Shown piece by piece: positions 61,858 through 64,000 of a stretch of DNA of 64,000 nucleotides (its first letter is position 1; each line of letters starts with the position of its first letter). The stretch covers positions 1-64,000 of the forward strand of contig CBINFS010000018.1 of the NCBI GenBank assembly GCA_966250015.1, given 5' to 3'. The notes beneath the pieces were generated by a model. That model searched no databases. It saw only the letters and a program-made list of their open reading frames with translations, and was not told where the DNA came from. A program made the position numbers and the translations under genes. Source of the DNA: CBINFS01 sp966250015 (GTDB lineage: Bacteria; Bacteroidota; Rhodothermia; Rhodothermales; DASSAV01).

Positions 61858-62517
61858 TCACCAGCAAAACTTCAGCGGCAGATCCGGTTCGAACGAATGT
61901 GACCGTCCGCGCCTTTCTCCGTCAAAACCAATCTCCATCAGGGGCAAATCGTTTTCGAGAAACGCTGCCACACCGACGCGCTCAACGGCATGCAGCTCGA
62001 CTGATGGCGATTGCAACCCGGGGCCTTTGATCCGCACGGCTGAAACGTTGACAAAACCCGCGGGGTGATCGATGGGCTGCGTGCCGGGTTTGGGTTTCCG
62101 GGCGAATGGGATGTAAAGGATCAGGGGTTGCTCGACGCGGTCTGCGTTGGCGCCGATAAAAACCGGGGTGGGGAAAAACGACGGGTGATAGCGAAAAGCG
62201 GGGAAAGGGGGCTCGAGGTCGGCGTCGCCCGTAGGGCGAAGGCAGATGCCAAACGGCGAGGCGCCGGCGTGGCGCTCCATCCAGCGACGGTAGAGACCGG
62301 TCGGGCGGACGCTCTCGCTCGCCGCCTCGGCTTCGTCGTGTACCCACAGCAGCTCGAGCATGGCGTTGTGGAAAAAGAACCGGCGGTTCGTGGTGCCCTG
62401 GCCGGGATGCGTGTTAGGGGTTCCTTCCGTCAGGCCAAAAGCCACTAGCTTATCGGCGGCCGGAGCGCCGGGTTCGGTGCAGATAAAGACGTGGTCGAGC
62501 TCGTACGGGGAGGTCAT
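61858..62517 (-). CDS. Glyoxalase-like (VOC) protein
   Basis: A 219-residue protein of the glyoxalase-like domain group. YELDHVFICTEPGAPAADKL gives the first beta-alpha-beta unit with a His, and NTHPGQGTTNRRFFFHNAML, ELLWVHDEAEA match the family's middle. A paired second unit is less clear. Metal ligands and substrate are not certain. The ATG at 62517 begins the domain; a start at 62559 is also possible because neither has a strong ribosome site. Confidence 0.75.
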   Translation of the reverse strand: MTSPYELDHVFICTEPGAPAADKLVAFGLTEGTPNTHPGQGTTNRRFFFHNAMLELLWVHDEAEAASESVRPTGLYRRWMERHAGASPFGICLRPTGDADLEPPFPAFRYHPSFFPTPVFIGANADRVEQPLILYIPFARKPKPGTQPIDHPAGFVNVSAVRIKGPGLQSPSVELHAVERVGVAAFLENDLPLMEIGFDGERRGRSHSFEPDLPLKFCW

Positions 62518-62645
62518 TTCGTGTGCAACGGGCTGCTTCAGGACTCCGGCACGGCGCATGGTTTACCAGGCAGAGAGCCCCTACGGCATACGGTATGGTT
62601 CAGCGGCCTGGAAGACAACAGGTTAAGACCTGAAAATATGAAGCC

Positions 62646-63365
62646 TCAGCTCACGCCCACGTAGAAGCGGAATCGCCTGGCTTCGAGCTCGAAATCACGC
62701 TCAGGTTTCACGACTTTCCCGTCTTTCGCCCAATCCGGGGTGCGACCGTCTACCATAGACTGTTCGCTGTAGAAGTGGCGCGTGTTGCGAGAGAACGGAC
62801 GGTGCTGTGCGGGCAGCTCCCTGACCGTCTTTGCGATCGTCAGCGCCTTCTGCCAGCCCGGCACCTTCGAATCGACCGTCAGGCTGCCGTAATGTTCGCG
62901 GGTTTTCGTACCCTCGATGAAGGCACTGAACTGATACGGATCGAGCACGGCCTCCTTGTACGAATCGTTGCCGCGATAGCCCGTTTCGACGCGGTTCCGG
63001 ACGACCCAGGCGACGAGCTCCTGCTCCTCGGGGCGTTTCGTTTCCGAGTAGATGCACCGCGCGAGCCAGAGCGTCTCGTTGTCGATCTTTTTCAGCTCCT
63101 GCGGCGGGAGGACCGGGAGGCGGCGCACGTCGACGATGCCTACACGACCCCTAAATCCAGGTATGGCCGTCGAGTCGTCCCGGATCGCTGCCGTATCGAC
63201 CGTCGCGGCGGTTGAATCGACGGACGGCCGAATTGCCGTCGCGACCGCGCCTTCGGTAAGGCCGTTACCCGGCACGAACGAAAGGACGAATATGGCAGAG
63301 AGGAAGAGTGCAAGACCCAGAACGGGCTTGAAATTCCTCCGGATCGTATCGGTCACCTTTTTCAT
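62646..63365 (-). CDS. SleB-like cell wall hydrolase, membrane anchored
   Basis: A 239-residue protein with an N-terminal transmembrane anchor (KPVLGLALFLSAIFVLSFV, about 13-31), a Thr/Asp/Ala-rich spacer (40-95) and a SleB/cell-wall hydrolase domain (about 96-239; LWLARCIYSETKRPEEQELV, VVRNRVETGYRGNDSYKEAV, DPYQFSAF). The Glu in YSETKRP is the likely catalytic residue of this transglycosylase-type fold. It should work on periplasmic peptidoglycan. Upstream (63366-63599) is an AT-rich gap of 234 bases. Confidence 0.85.
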   Translation of the reverse strand: MKKVTDTIRRNFKPVLGLALFLSAIFVLSFVPGNGLTEGAVATAIRPSVDSTAATVDTAAIRDDSTAIPGFRGRVGIVDVRRLPVLPPQELKKIDNETLWLARCIYSETKRPEEQELVAWVVRNRVETGYRGNDSYKEAVLDPYQFSAFIEGTKTREHYGSLTVDSKVPGWQKALTIAKTVRELPAQHRPFSRNTRHFYSEQSMVDGRTPDWAKDGKVVKPERDFELEARRFRFYVGVS

Positions 63366-63599
63366 AAGCTCACGCGACGGTCAGAAAAGTGATCTTCGTT
63401 GAGTTCATAAGTGTAACAAATACAATAACTTATATGTTCCATGCCGGTTACATTTTCTTGACAGAAAACCACCCTGAAACCGCTAAAAAGGCGGTTTGAA
63501 AAAAAAGTTGAGTTGGGGGATCAAGTGCAGCAGGAAACGACCGATTAACACGGGGAGCGCCCCCTGTCATTCACCGGGAAGAAACCTGCACACAAAGAG

Positions 63600-64000
63600 A
63601 TGGCGATTATCTGGAATGCGGAGACGATGTCAACCGGTTTCGACGACATCGACGAGCAGCACAAAGAACTGTTCGAGCGGCTGAATGCGCTGCTCGACGC
63701 GATGAAGGACGGTAAGGGAAAGTCGGAGATCGAGCGGTTACTCGGGTTTCTCGGGGATTACGCGGTCCGGCATTTTGCGCACGAGGAGGATTGTATGGCG
63801 CGCCACCGCTGCCCGATGGCCTCGGCGAACAAGGAAGCGCACGCGAAATTCATCCGGACGTTCGAGGACCTCAGCCGGAGGCTCGTAGCGGAAGGGCCGT
63901 CGCTCGCGCTCGTGATCGAAACCCAGCAGAAGGTTGCGGACTGGATCCAGAGCCACATCGTACGTGTCGACACGCACCTGCGTGGCTGCGCTCTCTCGCG
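63600..64000 (+). CDS. Bacteriohemerythrin, 3' end outside the window
   Basis: A gene open from ATG 63600 to the window edge (133 codons so far). The di-iron hemerythrin pattern is complete up to the cut: MSTGFDDIDEQHKELF, RHFAHEEDCM, HAKFIRTFEDL and HIVRVDTHLRGC supply the His, Glu and Asp ligands. Bacteriohemerythrins bind O2 and act in oxygen storage or sensing. Spacing HxxxDxHL at the C-terminal ligand site is normal. No stop codon is seen, so the C-terminus continues right. No strong ribosome site is seen (AAAGAG). Confidence 0.88.
   Translation, partial: MAIIWNAETMSTGFDDIDEQHKELFERLNALLDAMKDGKGKSEIERLLGFLGDYAVRHFAHEEDCMARHRCPMASANKEAHAKFIRTFEDLSRRLVAEGPSLALVIETQQKVADWIQSHIVRVDTHLRGCALS

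Overview
The window is a GC-rich chromosomal segment from what looks like a Bacteroidota/Rhodothermota-type (FCB group) bacterium. The lineage is inferred, not proven. The clues are a glycoside hydrolase with a type IX secretion C-terminal sorting domain, a TonB receptor with a carboxypeptidase-regulatory-like plug extension, secreted lipoproteins, and an extracellular contractile injection system (eCIS) with Pvc16/DUF4255 and DUF5908 proteins. No rRNA, tRNA, CRISPR array, transposase or integrase was found.

Region 1 (1-14.4 kb) holds ordinary accessory metabolism and sensing: a five-PAS histidine kinase, an MhqO/MhqD-like dioxygenase-hydrolase pair, a PLP decarboxylase, a covalent-FAD oxidoreductase and a Tat-exported Gfo/Idh/MocA oxidoreductase. 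A DtxR/MntR-type metalloregulator then faces a TonB receptor and a periplasmic thioredoxin across a palindromic operator candidate. Two copies of a 59-bp repeat in opposite orientation bracket the first 10.4 kb.

Region 2 (14.4-23.5 kb) contains a DUF1264 protein, an AT-richer two-gene island (DUF2188 protein plus a TIR/deoxyribosyltransferase-like protein) that may be a defence module, and sugar-acting genes: GH43, lactonase-type beta-propeller lipoprotein and GH9 cellulase with a sorting domain. A DUF1697 protein and an NmrA-like reductase are also here.

Region 3 (23.5-52.9 kb) is the centrepiece: one tightly spaced, leftward run of about 20 genes encoding an eCIS. In transcription order it has a Pvc16-like terminator, a carboxypeptidase-regulatory-like protein, two sheath/tube pairs, DUF5908, LysM hub, separate gpD- and gpV-like spike parts, DUF2169, a PAAR-like tip (DUF4150), gp25, gpJ, a gpI protein fused to a beta-propeller, two large paralogous-start fibre-like proteins (one with a collagen-like stretch, one with a Pro/Thr mucin-like stretch), a GT27-like glycosyltransferase, a probable tape measure protein, an AAA+ ATPase, a 1176-residue candidate effector and a candidate immunity protein. 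Both sheaths carry unusual domain insertions. The glycosyltransferase beside a mucin-like protein, and the toxin-immunity-like pair, are the most notable novelties.

Region 4 (53-64 kb) holds a nucleoside hydrolase lipoprotein, a leaderless amidase, a small protein and a BTAD/SARP-type regulator that may serve the eCIS. A 760-bp non-coding gap with hairpins follows, then an SH3/cysteine-hydrolase-like protein, a large patatin-like lipase, a single-domain asparaginase-like protein, a glyoxalase-like protein, a SleB-type wall hydrolase and a bacteriohemerythrin cut by the window edge.
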